64,000 nt of DNA from Trichomonas vaginalis G3 (GCF_026262505.1 NC_067203.1:3720001-3784000), one strand, 5' to 3'. Numbered from the stretch's first letter, positions 37,558 to 47,565 are shown. Program-made: numbers and translations. Notes: generated from the letters alone by a model not told the origin.

Positions 37558-38385
37558 TTAATCAAATTTAACACCTCCTTTATTTAAATCAACTATTATT
37601 TTTCCATGTTCACCTAATTGTTGATATTGTGTGTAAAGTTCATTAATGCTCATTGGTAAATTCACTTGATAAAGCATAACGTTCAACTGTTGACGACTAA
37701 ACCCACTGAAAATGAAAAGGGTTGATATATTTGATTTAATATTTGTGCTTAATGCTTTGAAGTATTGAACAGCCATAAAGAATGAACACTGAATGTGTCG
37801 ACATTGAGTTAATAACTGATTAAAATATGATTTCTCATTTGTTATTAGTTTTGATTTCACTGCATCATCTAGAAAAATGAGTGAATGTAAAAATTCTCTA
37901 TCAAAATTTGAAATAGAAAGTGTTTCAAATAATTCATCCCGTTGTTTATCAATAATTTTATCCTCTAATCCTTGCTTCTTGATTGTATTATATAATTCTT
38001 TATACATTAAAAAGTTTTTTAAATAATCTTCTGCTTCTTCTTGTGATAAATAAATAATTGGAATTTTGATTAAATGCTTTAAAGATTCAAATGTATCATC
38101 TGAAGGTGAACCTGAACGGTTGATATAAATTAACACATGTGAATAGGGGGAAGTGTTAGCAATAATGATAATTTGTTTTAATATCGTTAATGTTTTACCT
38201 TTATTCTGTTTACCAATTGCTGCAGTGATTGAATTTAAATAACATTCAGAATATGGAATTTTCATTAATTTTTCCTTAGATAGAGCATTTCTATTATCAC
38301 TCAATGCTTCATTAATCATATCATCTACGTATGTATTATATACTCCTGCTAATTCTTCATAAGGGGTGGATGAGTTTAACTCCAT
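37558..38385 (-). CDS. Polinton genome-packaging ATPase (copy 2)
   Basis: A 275-residue FtsK/HerA-type ATPase nearly identical to copy 1. It has the same Walker A (GKQNKGKT) and Walker B (LIFLDD). Only a few substitutions are seen, plus a changed C-terminal tail (KGGVKFD against KGSIKFE). It reads whole and follows the capsid gene by 24 bases. Confidence 0.85.
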   Translation of the reverse strand: MELNSSTPYEELAGVYNTYVDDMINEALSDNRNALSKEKLMKIPYSECYLNSITAAIGKQNKGKTLTILKQIIIIANTSPYSHVLIYINRSGSPSDDTFESLKHLIKIPIIYLSQEEAEDYLKNFLMYKELYNTIKKQGLEDKIIDKQRDELFETLSISNFDREFLHSLIFLDDAVKSKLITNEKSYFNQLLTQCRHIQCSFFMAVQYFKALSTNIKSNISTLFIFSGFSRQQLNVMLYQVNLPMSINELYTQYQQLGEHGKIIVDLNKGGVKFD

Positions 38386-38409
38386 TTAATCAAAAATAAA
38401 TTTATAATT

Positions 38410-40050
38410 TTAAACATTTCTATTCATCAATATTTCATCATATGAACTTCTATACTGTGGTGGTGTACCTGTTGAATGATATTTCAAACCTTCATCCGGT
38501 GTCCATGTCCAATATGTAGTCCTAGTAAACCAAACCTGAGGAGGATTTGTCACCTTTGAACAGTAAGTGTCATTTTCACCCTGAATGATTGGATAAGCTT
38601 TCACTTGTACTGTAACTTGTGAGTTGAAAGTTTCTAATCCATCAAAGAATATACCCGCTCCATCACGTTGAACTGGAATAGTGCATAAGAATGAAGTTTG
38701 GTCTTTCCATGTTCTAGCTAATGGCGTGCCATTATCATCATTCAATGGTCTAGTTAATGAGTCCTCGTATTCTTCCGTGCATTCATTCACTCCATCTAAA
38801 TCAGAAGCTTGAAGCATACGTGTAAAGAATATGTCACCCACTGTGGTCATCGCTTGATCGGGGAAGTTTCTGGAATCTATAGTGACCTGAAGACCTCGAA
38901 GCATTGGATTTTCTAAAACTGTTCTTTGCATTGCATTCTTCGGAAATGCTAACACAACATCTGTAACATTATGAAGAGCGTATGAGAAATCTGAGCTAAT
39001 ACCTTCAGGAGTGATGCAACCTCCATTTAGTGAACGAACGTCAATATGTTGAGCTGGAATCATGAATGGATCTTCCTTACTAAATAAACGTGGTATTGCT
39101 TTAACTGATTCTTCAATTAAACCGTATCCTGGTGTAATGCATTTATCCTCTAAAACTTCCATCTTTGTGCATGAAATAATAACGTCATCAACTGTTGCGT
39201 CAGCAGATGTAGCGGCTAAGCTTGTAATTAATTTGGCAGGAAGTCCGATTTGTTGGAATTTGCGATCATATTTATAAATATGATTCATAATCTTTTCATA
39301 ATTTTTATCAGTTATCTTTTCATAAACGTAATTTTGTAAATCAGCAACTCTTAACGGGTCAACCTGACAAAATACTAAAGTATCCCTGAAAACATAATAT
39401 TTAAGAATGATATCACCAAATGATTTAGGATAATCATCGAACGCCTGAAATGCTAACAAATCATTTACCGGAATAATCATATCAAAAGTGACATCAACTT
39501 CTTCATTTGCTCTCTTGAAAACTTCTGAAGGGTCAATATATTTACCACATACTGAGTTATCATATTTTTGAACATTATTATATAACGAATGAACAAACTT
39601 TTTAACTTTCCTTTCTGATTTTGGTTTATATGTTGCAAATGCGAAAGATTCACGGGCGCAATCCATCTGAAGATAACCGGCATCACCTCTTTCGGTTTCT
39701 ACTTCTAATTGTTTAAAGCTTTGATTTGATGATTTGTAACCAACGAATAAACGCATGCATTTAAAAGCGGCATCACATGTGAAAGCTTTATTTGAAACTA
39801 GAGTTGCTTTAACTTTGCGTTTAATATATGTGTCACCTAATTGGTTCACATCATGAGCTGGGTTTGTAATTCTTAAATGAGTTTGTTTATCATCAAAATA
39901 TGGAGCATCAGAGTCATAGCATGAACTTTCAAGTTCTCTATAATATCTTCTACCGTCATTCTTTGCGAATATTTCATTTATCTTTTCGAATGAATGAAAT
40001 ACATTTCCATTAATTGGTTTAGTGTTTGGCACTAAATAGTTAGTCGTCAT
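38410..40050 (-). CDS. Polinton major capsid protein, 546 aa (copy 2)
   Basis: The same length as copy 1 and almost the same sequence, with about ten substitutions noticed by eye. It is the expected double jelly-roll capsid protein, unbroken. Most DNA differences from copy 1 are silent, which points to purifying selection since the copies parted. The start lies in TTTATTTATTAATAAATG. Confidence 0.85.
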   Translation of the reverse strand: MTTNYLVPNTKPINGNVFHSFEKINEIFAKNDGRRYYRELESSCYDSDAPYFDDKQTHLRITNPAHDVNQLGDTYIKRKVKATLVSNKAFTCDAAFKCMRLFVGYKSSNQSFKQLEVETERGDAGYLQMDCARESFAFATYKPKSERKVKKFVHSLYNNVQKYDNSVCGKYIDPSEVFKRANEEVDVTFDMIIPVNDLLAFQAFDDYPKSFGDIILKYYVFRDTLVFCQVDPLRVADLQNYVYEKITDKNYEKIMNHIYKYDRKFQQIGLPAKLITSLAATSADATVDDVIISCTKMEVLEDKCITPGYGLIEESVKAIPRLFSKEDPFMIPAQHIDVRSLNGGCITPEGISSDFSYALHNVTDVVLAFPKNAMQRTVLENPMLRGLQVTIDSRNFPDQAMTTVGDIFFTRMLQASDLDGVNECTEEYEDSLTRPLNDDNGTPLARTWKDQTSFLCTIPVQRDGAGIFFDGLETFNSQVTVQVKAYPIIQGENDTYCSKVTNPPQVWFTRTTYWTWTPDEGLKYHSTGTPPQYRSSYDEILMNRNV

Positions 40051-40119
40051 TTATTAATAAATAAAAAATCAAAATTAAAAGATGAAAATGAATTTTTAAT
40101 TTTAATGAAATAATTAACT

Positions 40120-40335
40120 ATGGCTGCAGGTATATTTAAGAAACTGTGGGATAAAGTAAAAAGAGGGGCGAGTAAAGTTTGGGAAACATTGAAGAAGGGA
40201 GCAAATTGGATATTTAAGAATAAAGAAGCAATTAGTGACGTTGCTGAATCAATAACGCCAAAAGCTGCCCCAATAAGAGAAATTTTAAATAAAGGAGAAA
40301 AAGTTTATCAAAGACTACAACCGATACTAAGATAA
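40120..40335 (+). CDS. Amphipathic virion peptide, 71 aa (copy 2)
   Basis: The homologue of 11734-11946, beginning MAAGIFKKLWDKVKRGASKV. The first 45 residues are conserved and the C-terminal part is more variable (ITPKAAPIREILNKGEK). Trp-bearing amphipathic helices suggest membrane activity, by analogy with adenovirus protein VI. Confidence 0.6.
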   Translation: MAAGIFKKLWDKVKRGASKVWETLKKGANWIFKNKEAISDVAESITPKAAPIREILNKGEKVYQRLQPILR

Positions 40336-40359
40336 AAATAATATTTATTTATTTTTCCA

Positions 40360-40596
40360 CTATCTACCTCCTATTTTATTAAGTATTCCTTCAGCTATTC
40401 CACCAATTGCGTTACCTGCTTGTGCTCCCATCGCCGGATTACCTGCTTTAGTACCTAATACTCCACCTATGATAGTTCCTGCCGTTTTCGCTACTGGTGC
40501 CAAAAAGTTTGCAACAGGTTTAATAATATTTTTATGAACCCAACCCGCAGCTTTCTTAATTCCTTCCCATAATTTTTTAAAGAATCCTGCCGCCAT
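40360..40596 (-). CDS. Amphipathic Gly-rich virion peptide, 78 aa (copy 2)
   Basis: The homologue of 11971-12207, with few substitutions. It starts MAAGFFKKLWEGIKKAAGWV and has the Gly/Ala-rich C-terminal half. It converges on its partner peptide with 24 bases between the stops. Confidence 0.6.
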   Translation of the reverse strand: MAAGFFKKLWEGIKKAAGWVHKNIIKPVANFLAPVAKTAGTIIGGVLGTKAGNPAMGAQAGNAIGGIAEGILNKIGGR

Positions 40597-40662
40597 TTCT
40601 GATTTAATATTAATTAAAAAATATATTTCATCACTTATATTCTAATTTTTATTTAATGATAA

Positions 40663-41031
40663 ATGAAACCAATTTTAAAAATAAATGAAACAGAGGAGGA
40701 TGAAATAAATGAAAGTGGAAATGTTCAACAAAAAATAAACGTTGTTAAACCAATTACTGAAATAAAAATTTTTTCATCTATTGAAGAATTTAATGACTAT
40801 TATGCCAATAATAAAAAATTATTTGAAGAATTGACAACATGTAAATTGAATAAAATGTTTAAAGTTGATGGATTCAAAATTTCAAAAATAAAGGGGGTGG
40901 TTAGTTTGAAATCTATTCCTCAATCAAGAATCACCTCATTAATGAAAATTGATGATTTAACAAAAAGAATAGAAGAGATTGAAGAAAGAATGAATCAAAT
41001 AATTGATTTCATAAATTCAAATAATCATTAG
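40663..41031 (+). CDS. Polinton conserved protein, 122 aa (copy 2)
   Basis: The homologue of 12275-12670, starting MKPILKINETEEDE and ending in a coiled coil. Its last five codons lie inside the right terminal repeat, so this gene's end is also present, inverted, in the left terminal repeat. Function unknown. Confidence 0.6.
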   Translation: MKPILKINETEEDEINESGNVQQKINVVKPITEIKIFSSIEEFNDYYANNKKLFEELTTCKLNKMFKVDGFKISKIKGVVSLKSIPQSRITSLMKIDDLTKRIEEIEERMNQIIDFINSNNH

Positions 41032-41388
41032 TTTCTTAAAGTTCAATGTTGAACTCAATCTTTATTTTTAAAATCGGTTTCATTTATCATTAAATATCTG
41101 ACATCATCTATATATAACTTCTTTTATAAAAGATGAAAAAATAAATTATTTTAAAATTAATGTTAATTTTTTTTAATGTGTTTATTACATTATGTATGGG
41201 CTGAGTGTAAATGTCTTACATTTTTGAATATTTTTAAATCTTGATTTATTCAAAAACGTAAGAATAAAAACCGTAAGAATCATACATTTTTTACTTCATA
41301 TGTCAAAAAAAATCATACAAAATCGTTCAATATCGTATGAATTCTTACGTTTACAAAAAAAGTCACACAACCCGCTATATATACTACT
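41014..41388 (-). repeat. Right terminal inverted repeat of Polinton 2
   Basis: Pairs with 21205-21579 over about 375 bases, and I found no mismatch by eye. It ends ACAACCCGCTATATATACTACT. It overlaps the 3' end of the 122-aa gene. Confidence 0.92.
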
Positions 41389-41394
41389 AAAATC
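41389..41394. repeat. Target-site duplication AAAATC, right
   Basis: Identical to 21199-21204. The inferred empty host site reads GTTGTAACAAAATCGCAAAT. Confidence 0.9.
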
Positions 41395-41574
41395 GCAAAT
41401 CATTATTGCTTTAGTAACAAAATGTTCATCATTTATGCATAAATTAGGTGACTTGATGCTATATTGCATGACATCAAGGAAAAATTTTTCATAAATTTAT
41501 TCGATAATTCAGATCTTTAATCATATTCTCAATATATTTTTGGAACGTATACCCTCTAAAGTATGATTAGTTTC

Positions 41575-43842
41575 TCACTTCGAACTAAGAAGATCTAGCA
41601 TATCTTTGTTGTTCTGTTTCATTGCAATTTCTACTGGTGAAATTCCATTATTATCCTTTGCTTCTCGATCTGCACCATGTAACAAAAGAAATTTCGCCAT
41701 ATTTTTCTTATTATGAACTACACTATAATGAAGTGGCGTTCCTCCATTATTATCTTTTGCATTCATATCTGCTCCACGCATAAACAAGAAAACTGCAGAT
41801 TCTGTACTATCATTTTCGGCAGCATAATGAAGAGCGGTTCTTCCGCCTATATCTTTTGCATGGATATCAGCTCCGTGAGAAATTAACATATCGGTTATTA
41901 TATCGCAATTATAAAATGCGGCACTGTGAATAGCAGTTTTACCCTCTGCATCTTTTGAATTAACATCAATTCCATGAGATAAAAAGAAATTTACTATTAA
42001 TTTGCTATTATTCTGAATTGCATATCCAAGAGAATTTACCCCATTATAATCCTTTTCGTTGATATTTACTTTCTTTTCAAGCAAAAACTTCACAATTTTT
42101 TCATTATTTTTCATTGCAGCATAATGCAATGGCATCGCACCACAATTATCTTTTACCTGGATATTGGCCCCTTTTGTAATTAATATTTCAATAATTTCTG
42201 GGTAATTATTTATTGTTGCATAATGAAGAGGTGTTTGTCCATTCGCATCCTTTGCATTAATATCTGCATTATGATCAATCAGAAATATTGTTGCATCTTT
42301 ATTATTCATATAAGCAGCAATGTGAAGGGCAGTTGCATTATCTGAATCCCTTAAGTTTATATCTACTCCTTTAGAAAGAAGAAATCCCAGCATTTCGATG
42401 CAATTGTTTTTGGAAGCTTCATGAAATGGAAAAAAGCCAGCCCAAGTTCTCACGTTGATTTCGGCACCATTTGAAACGAGAATTTTTACAGCTTCTAATG
42501 AATTATTCATTGTAGCAAAATAAAGAGGAGTTAAATCATGACAATCTCTTGCATTAACATTAGCATGATGAGAAATAAGAAAATTAATAATCTCAATGCA
42601 ATTGTTTGCAGATGCGACATGTAGAGCAGTTGTTCCATAAAAATCTGTTGTATTAACATCAAAATCATTTAAGATGAGCAGTTGTACCATCTCAAAACAA
42701 TTTTTCGTTACTGCATAATGAAGTAATGTTCCGCCACTTTGATCTCTTGATTTCATGGAAGCTCCGTGTGAAATAAGATATTGAGCTAAATTTATGTTAT
42801 TTTGCATAAACGCTAAATGAAGTGGCGTGACTCCATTATTGTCACTCGCATTTACATTGATTTTATTTAGGATTAGCATCTCGGCAATTTCATGATCATC
42901 CTTTAGAACAGCATAGTAGAGTGCGTTTGCTCCTCTGTCATCTTTTGCATTAATATCAGCTTTGTAGTCCAGGAAATATTCACAAAGAGATTTCATATTG
43001 AAAACTGGGGAGATAGCAAAGCATTTATTAATGTTTCTTTGATTTAATGCATATATGAATGCTTCGATGTTGTAATTCATTCCACACGTCAAAAGATCTA
43101 TCTCAATCTGATAATAATTTACCAAATGCACTATAAAATCCATATTATGGGAAATAATTGCGTATTTCATACAATCATTATCAGGAACTTGGAATCGCAA
43201 ACAATCTATCAAAATCTGAGGATTTCCGCCCATAAAAGAAAGCATCAAACATTTTTGAGTAATTTCGACGTTGAAACGTGATCTGAGCATCATAAAACAA
43301 TTCGATGAACCATGATAGCAGCATAGTTCAATTAATGAATATCCCTTTTTTGATTCAGGATAGAATTCACTTTGCAATATTTGTTTTGGATCTATTTCAA
43401 ATGTTCCAAATAAGCTGATATCATCTTTCATTATTGCATAGAAAAATGTGTTTTCTTTATGTACATCTGTAATATACCCTTTTTCATCAAATTCTTTGAA
43501 TTTTTTCAGATTCATTTCATTAAAATTGATGCCATATTCTTTATATAAAAAGTAATCAAAAATGATGTAATTATAGTTGATTTGGTCAGGATGAAATTCA
43601 TCAATAATCTTTTTGTAAAGAATCCAATATGATTTAAAATTTTTGTTATTATGAATTGCTGCTTCTTGTATTAATGTAAGAACTTTAGTTGGAGAAAATA
43701 TCTTGGTTTCAATAAGCTTGTCTTTGATGAACTTATACGTATTCTCAATTTCGCTCTCTTCTGTGGAATGGAATCTAAACAGTGCATTAACTCCATCGAT
43801 GTAGTTGGTTAAGTTCATATTCAATTGGTGTGGAAACTGCAT
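41575..43842 (-). CDS. Ankyrin-repeat protein with DUF3447-like N-terminus
   Basis: 755 residues. The first roughly 290 residues have the layout of the DUF3447 region common in trichomonad ankyrin proteins (HSTEESEIENTYKFIKDKLI, then KGYSLIELCCYHGSSNCFMM). About fourteen ankyrin repeats of 33 residues follow, from KADINAKDDRGANALYYAV to the end, with consensus DIN-KD--G-TPLHYA. It is probably a protein-binding scaffold, one of a very large gene family in this lineage. A TCATTTTT initiator lies 11 bases before the ATG. It is the nearest gene to the right end of Polinton 2 and reads intact. Confidence 0.88.
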   Translation of the reverse strand: MQFPHQLNMNLTNYIDGVNALFRFHSTEESEIENTYKFIKDKLIETKIFSPTKVLTLIQEAAIHNNKNFKSYWILYKKIIDEFHPDQINYNYIIFDYFLYKEYGINFNEMNLKKFKEFDEKGYITDVHKENTFFYAIMKDDISLFGTFEIDPKQILQSEFYPESKKGYSLIELCCYHGSSNCFMMLRSRFNVEITQKCLMLSFMGGNPQILIDCLRFQVPDNDCMKYAIISHNMDFIVHLVNYYQIEIDLLTCGMNYNIEAFIYALNQRNINKCFAISPVFNMKSLCEYFLDYKADINAKDDRGANALYYAVLKDDHEIAEMLILNKINVNASDNNGVTPLHLAFMQNNINLAQYLISHGASMKSRDQSGGTLLHYAVTKNCFEMVQLLILNDFDVNTTDFYGTTALHVASANNCIEIINFLISHHANVNARDCHDLTPLYFATMNNSLEAVKILVSNGAEINVRTWAGFFPFHEASKNNCIEMLGFLLSKGVDINLRDSDNATALHIAAYMNNKDATIFLIDHNADINAKDANGQTPLHYATINNYPEIIEILITKGANIQVKDNCGAMPLHYAAMKNNEKIVKFLLEKKVNINEKDYNGVNSLGYAIQNNSKLIVNFFLSHGIDVNSKDAEGKTAIHSAAFYNCDIITDMLISHGADIHAKDIGGRTALHYAAENDSTESAVFLFMRGADMNAKDNNGGTPLHYSVVHNKKNMAKFLLLHGADREAKDNNGISPVEIAMKQNNKDMLDLLSSK

Positions 43843-43845
43843 TCA

Positions 43846-43855
43846 AAAAAAATGA
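43846..43855 (-). promoter_or_regulatory. Initiator-like TCATTTTT before ankyrin gene
   Basis: On the minus strand TCATTTTTTTTGAATG: a TCAYW initiator 11 bases upstream of the ATG at 43842, matching the initiator style of trichomonad genes. Confidence 0.6.
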
Positions 43856-44178
43856 TCTGGAAACAATTAAACAAATTGAGAGAAAAAAATTTGAATGATT
43901 TCAGACTTCAATATACTATATAGGTTACTCTAAACGATCTAAACTTTAATTTATATTTTTATGAATTTTGGTGGTAAATTTGGATTCAGAGCACTTGATC
44001 ATTTCAGTTTCCTGCAATTTTTCCTCATGAAATAAAGAAATTTCATAAACTAATTTATGTGATAAAGGATGTATGTAAAAATAAAGAGAATAAGAAAAAT
44101 GTAAAAGAAATCATGATTTTTTGGCACAAATCAAGCTCCGAAAAGTGACGGTTTTGAAAAGTGCCAAGCTTTGCTATC

Positions 44179-44736
44179 ATGACTCTTAAACAATCTGCAG
44201 ACGCCGCAGAAAGAGCGAGACGTGAGCGCGAGCGCGAGATGCGTGAACGTCAAAAAGAAAGACTTGAAGAAGAAAAACAACGCAAAAAAGAAATCGCGGA
44301 AAGAACAAAATTAGAACAAGAAATATTGAAAGAAAAGCGTGAAAAACAGAAAGAAATATCAAAAGATAGAGCTCGTGAAGAAAAGGAAAAGGAAAAAGAA
44401 AGAAAACGCCAAGAAAGAGAGGAAGAGCAAAAGAAACGTGCAGAAGAATTGGAAAAAATCAAAGCTACCATTCCAGTTGAAGAGTTAGAGCTCCTCTATC
44501 CTCAGAAACAACCAAAGATTCGTGAAGCTCCACCAGAAAGATTCTTATGTCCAAATCCTGGCGTTCAACTTGTACCTAAGAAGGCTCGCCGTACAGATGC
44601 ATCATTTAAATTTGAAGATTTCGTTGAATTCGTTAAGCCACTTCGTACATATGTGGGAAATACGGTTTTCAATGGTTTTCTTACAGCTGTTGGTGTTTGT
44701 GTCTTCATATTCTTCGTTATTCTGATGGAATGCTAA
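44179..44736 (+). CDS. Tail-anchored charged coiled-coil protein, 185 aa
   Basis: I use the ATG at 44179 (MTLKQSADAAERARRERERE); the frame is open from a GTG at 44161. The first 95 residues are one long Arg/Lys/Glu helix (REREREMRERQKERLEEEKQ-like), probably a single helix or coiled coil. A conserved-looking middle follows (LLYPQKQPKIREAPPERFLC) and a single C-terminal membrane segment (GFLTAVGVCVFIFFVILMEC). The topology is that of a tail-anchored protein facing the cytosol. No SNARE motif is recognised. Function unknown. Confidence 0.7.
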   Translation: MTLKQSADAAERARREREREMRERQKERLEEEKQRKKEIAERTKLEQEILKEKREKQKEISKDRAREEKEKEKERKRQEREEEQKKRAEELEKIKATIPVEELELLYPQKQPKIREAPPERFLCPNPGVQLVPKKARRTDASFKFEDFVEFVKPLRTYVGNTVFNGFLTAVGVCVFIFFVILMEC

Positions 44737-45064
44737 AAGTTATTATATATATACTAAAAAATTGATCCCATATTTCATATTTAAATTTCTTACTCATATT
44801 TATTTATTCTTTGAAATCAGTTCGAATAGTTATCAATAATTTTCTGGATATTGATCGGTTTATTCAGAATTTTTTGTAAGAAATTTTTTATTTTTATGAA
44901 ATTTAACTTTAAAGATCTGTTAAGATATGGCTTTGTCACTAGGATGAGTCAAATAAGGTGATGTTATGCAAAAATGTCGGTTTTTACCTAAAAAAAAATC
45001 TAAAATTTAATAATTTTATAAAAAATTATCTTTATAGCGCACAAATTTTATAAGTATGGTTATT
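44737..45064. other. Intergenic, no gene seen
   Basis: AT-rich DNA between two convergent genes. Nothing further supported. Confidence 0.6.
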
Positions 45065-46036
45065 CTAATCGTTAACGAAACGAGGAATTTCTGAAAGATT
45101 TATTGGTTTCTTAGGAGTTGGATTTTCATTGACTCCGAGCTTCATTAGTTCCATTTCCTCATTGTTATCTGTTTTATCGATCAAATATCCCTCATCATCC
45201 CTTGTCTTGATATAAGATTTAGAAATCAAAACAGTTAATACAATTGCTGCACCTATTCCAATAATAGCTACTGCAACGATTCCGAATATAAGTGGCTTAT
45301 TGTTCGCTTGCAATTGAGCGGAACATTTGACATTTTCTGGTTTGTGGCCTGGTAAAGAATACTTAATTCCACTTTCACTTGCCATAGCATATCCAGCAAA
45401 TTCAACTGTACAGTTTGAATTGCTTATCTTATCCATCTTTCCGGTATATGTAAAGTCTAATTCAGCATGGCCTTCATGTTTAGGTATAACATTTGTAAAG
45501 AAATGTAGAGAGTTTGAATAAGAGCATGTGGTGCCACATTTGTATCCTCCATTTTGATCAAGCTCAGTATAAATATTTATCTGAGATGTCTTCGGAATTA
45601 CTGATGCTGTAATTGATGGCTTCCCTACATGTGCACCAAACAGGCAAAACGGAATGTTCGCACCTGTGTCTATTGACATCTGAAAATTGATGGAATCAAG
45701 AGAATTATATAATATTGCAGAGCGGCTGCAAATTGTTTTAGGGAATGACCAAATTTTAATAGGAATATCTACATTTGTTGAGATGGTAGTGATTGTTACA
45801 GTAGATCCTTCAATAAACAAGCCGTTTTCTTTTGATAATGTGATTTCATTAGTATCTTTGTCGTCTGATATTTTTAAATTAAGTGATTTGTGTATTGTGT
45901 TATCAAAAATAAAGAAATAAGAATTCGTTTTCGTTGGAAGAGTTAATGTATCACCATTTTTGATAAACAATGATTGGTATCCATCAGGTACTGTTATTAC
46001 GCACTGTGTATATTGAAAAAGGAAAAAAGAAAGCAT
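45065..46036 (-). CDS. Type I membrane protein, hypothetical, 323 aa
   Basis: A signal peptide (MLSFFLFQYTQC) is followed by an ectodomain of about 230 residues. The ectodomain is beta-rich with several Cys (GGYKCGTTCSYS, SNCTVEF, ENVKCSAQL) and possible N-glycosylation sites. A single membrane segment comes next (LIFGIVAVAIIGIGAAIVLT, about 250-275), then a cytoplasmic tail of about 50 acidic residues (NNEEMELMKLGVNENP). It is probably a surface or endomembrane protein. No family recognised. It is head-to-head with the SHMT gene, about 170 bases apart, so the two may share a promoter region. Confidence 0.75.
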   Translation of the reverse strand: MLSFFLFQYTQCVITVPDGYQSLFIKNGDTLTLPTKTNSYFFIFDNTIHKSLNLKISDDKDTNEITLSKENGLFIEGSTVTITTISTNVDIPIKIWSFPKTICSRSAILYNSLDSINFQMSIDTGANIPFCLFGAHVGKPSITASVIPKTSQINIYTELDQNGGYKCGTTCSYSNSLHFFTNVIPKHEGHAELDFTYTGKMDKISNSNCTVEFAGYAMASESGIKYSLPGHKPENVKCSAQLQANNKPLIFGIVAVAIIGIGAAIVLTVLISKSYIKTRDDEGYLIDKTDNNEEMELMKLGVNENPTPKKPINLSEIPRFVND

Positions 46037-46209
46037 TTGATAGGAATTTTAGAACGATTATTGTAAACATATTTCAGATTTTTGAAATTTCATTGTTTTG
46101 GTTGATATTGGGTTAAAATTAGCTTGGCAAGCGGTTTTTAAGTGTAAATCTTATAATAAAATGATGAAATAGAAGGATTGAGAGTATTACGGGCGTGTCA
46201 AAATATAAA

Positions 46210-47565
46210 ATGCTAAAAAATGTATTTCATCGATTCTCTTCTAGCTGGATATTATCCGAGAAAGTTCTTGCAGAGAAAGATCGTGTTATAAATGAAATTC
46301 ATCTTAATGAAGTTAAACGCCAAAAAGAAGGCATAGAACTGATTGCTTCAGAGAATTATCCATCAAGAGCATGCTTAGCTGCATTATCAACACACTTTAA
46401 CAATAAGTATGCGGAAGGATATCCAGGTGCTCGCTATTATGGAGGCACCAAATACGTTGATGAACTTGAGAATGAAACAAAAAGACGTGCTCTAGATCTA
46501 TTCAACTTGAATCCTAAAGAATGGGGTGTTAACGTGCAAGCCCTTTCTGGATCTCCTGCAAATTTAGCTGTTTATACGGCTTTATTAAACCCAGGTGATA
46601 CATTTATGGGATTGAAGCTGAGTGACGGTGGACATTTGACACATGGCCACAAGTTAAAGGCTAAGAAGGTCAGTTCTTCTTCAATATTCTGGAATTCCGA
46701 ACAATATACGTTAAATCCAAAAACATCTTTAATTGATTTCGAGAAATTAGAGCAGAAAGCTAAAGAACTACATCCAAAGCTCATTGTTGCCGGTGCAAGT
46801 GCCTATCCTCGCTTTATTGACTTCAAAGAATTCAGAAAAATCTGCAATCAAACAAATTCGATCTTAATGAGCGATGTTGCACATTACAGTGGACTTATTG
46901 CAGCAGGTTTATACCCTTCTCCATTCGAATATTCCGATATTGTCACTACTACAACTCATAAAACTCTCAGAGGTCCAAGAGGAGCTTTAGTTTTCTTCAA
47001 AAAGGAATATGAGAAGAAGATTAACAGTGCTATATTCCCAACTCTTCAAGGAGGACCTCATCTTCATCAAATTGCTGCTATTGCTGTTGCATTAAAAGAA
47101 GCAAAGTCAGAAGATTTCAGAAATTACCAAAAACAAGTTCTCAAAAACATTAAGGCTCTTTGCGACTATTTACAACAAAATAATATTGATATCGTCAGTG
47201 GAGGAACAGATAGCCACATGGCGTTGATTGATTTGAGAAGATATAACGTTGATGGAGCAAGGGTTGAGTTCGTTTTGGACCAAATGGGTATTACTACAAA
47301 CAAAAATACTATTCCTGGTGGTTCCGTAGGATTGAGAGTTGGATCTCCAGCTATGACATCCAGAGGACTTGATGAAAATGATTTTAAGAAGATTGCCGAG
47401 TTTATCGTCAAAGGAGTCAAAATTTCAAAGGAAATTAAATCAAAATCTGGCAAGAAATTGTCTGATTTCAAGAAATTGGCGAAAAACAATGATAATATTA
47501 GGGAAATAAAGAAGACAGTTACGTCATTCGCTTCAAAATTCCCTCTTCCTGGATATGATGATTAA
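46210..47565 (+). CDS. SHMT: Serine hydroxymethyltransferase, probably hydrogenosomal
   Basis: 451 residues, a PLP enzyme converting serine and tetrahydrofolate to glycine and methylene-tetrahydrofolate. Landmarks: IELIASENYPS, YAEGYPGARYYGG, the LSGSPANLAVY loop, SDVAHYSGLIAAG, the PLP lysine in TTTTHKTLRGPRGA, and VGLRVGSPAMTSRG. The N-terminus MLKNVFHRFSSS precedes the usual enzyme start. It has the short ML-start and RF/S form of hydrogenosomal leaders in trichomonads, so import into hydrogenosomes is likely, together with the glycine-cleavage proteins known there. I prefer the ATG at 46210 to a GTG at 46195. Confidence 0.93.
   Translation: MLKNVFHRFSSSWILSEKVLAEKDRVINEIHLNEVKRQKEGIELIASENYPSRACLAALSTHFNNKYAEGYPGARYYGGTKYVDELENETKRRALDLFNLNPKEWGVNVQALSGSPANLAVYTALLNPGDTFMGLKLSDGGHLTHGHKLKAKKVSSSSIFWNSEQYTLNPKTSLIDFEKLEQKAKELHPKLIVAGASAYPRFIDFKEFRKICNQTNSILMSDVAHYSGLIAAGLYPSPFEYSDIVTTTTHKTLRGPRGALVFFKKEYEKKINSAIFPTLQGGPHLHQIAAIAVALKEAKSEDFRNYQKQVLKNIKALCDYLQQNNIDIVSGGTDSHMALIDLRRYNVDGARVEFVLDQMGITTNKNTIPGGSVGLRVGSPAMTSRGLDENDFKKIAEFIVKGVKISKEIKSKSGKKLSDFKKLAKNNDNIREIKKTVTSFASKFPLPGYDD

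Larger units (their letters stand above)
21205..41388 (+). mobile_element. Polinton/Maverick copy 2, end-to-end, 20.2 kb
   Basis: A complete Polinton bounded by about 375-bp inverted repeats that appear identical and by a 6-bp duplication AAAATC. Genes in order: unknown protein, protein-primed-type DNA polymerase B, integrase, two small proteins, a primase-helicase cassette in inverted arrays, fibre-like protein with a mariner inside it, two beta-rich proteins, two conserved proteins, packaging ATPase, major capsid protein, two amphipathic peptides and a coiled-coil protein. It looks whole apart from the mariner insertion. Matching terminal repeats and open genes suggest a young insertion. 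It lies between a LIM gene and an ankyrin gene. Confidence 0.95.
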
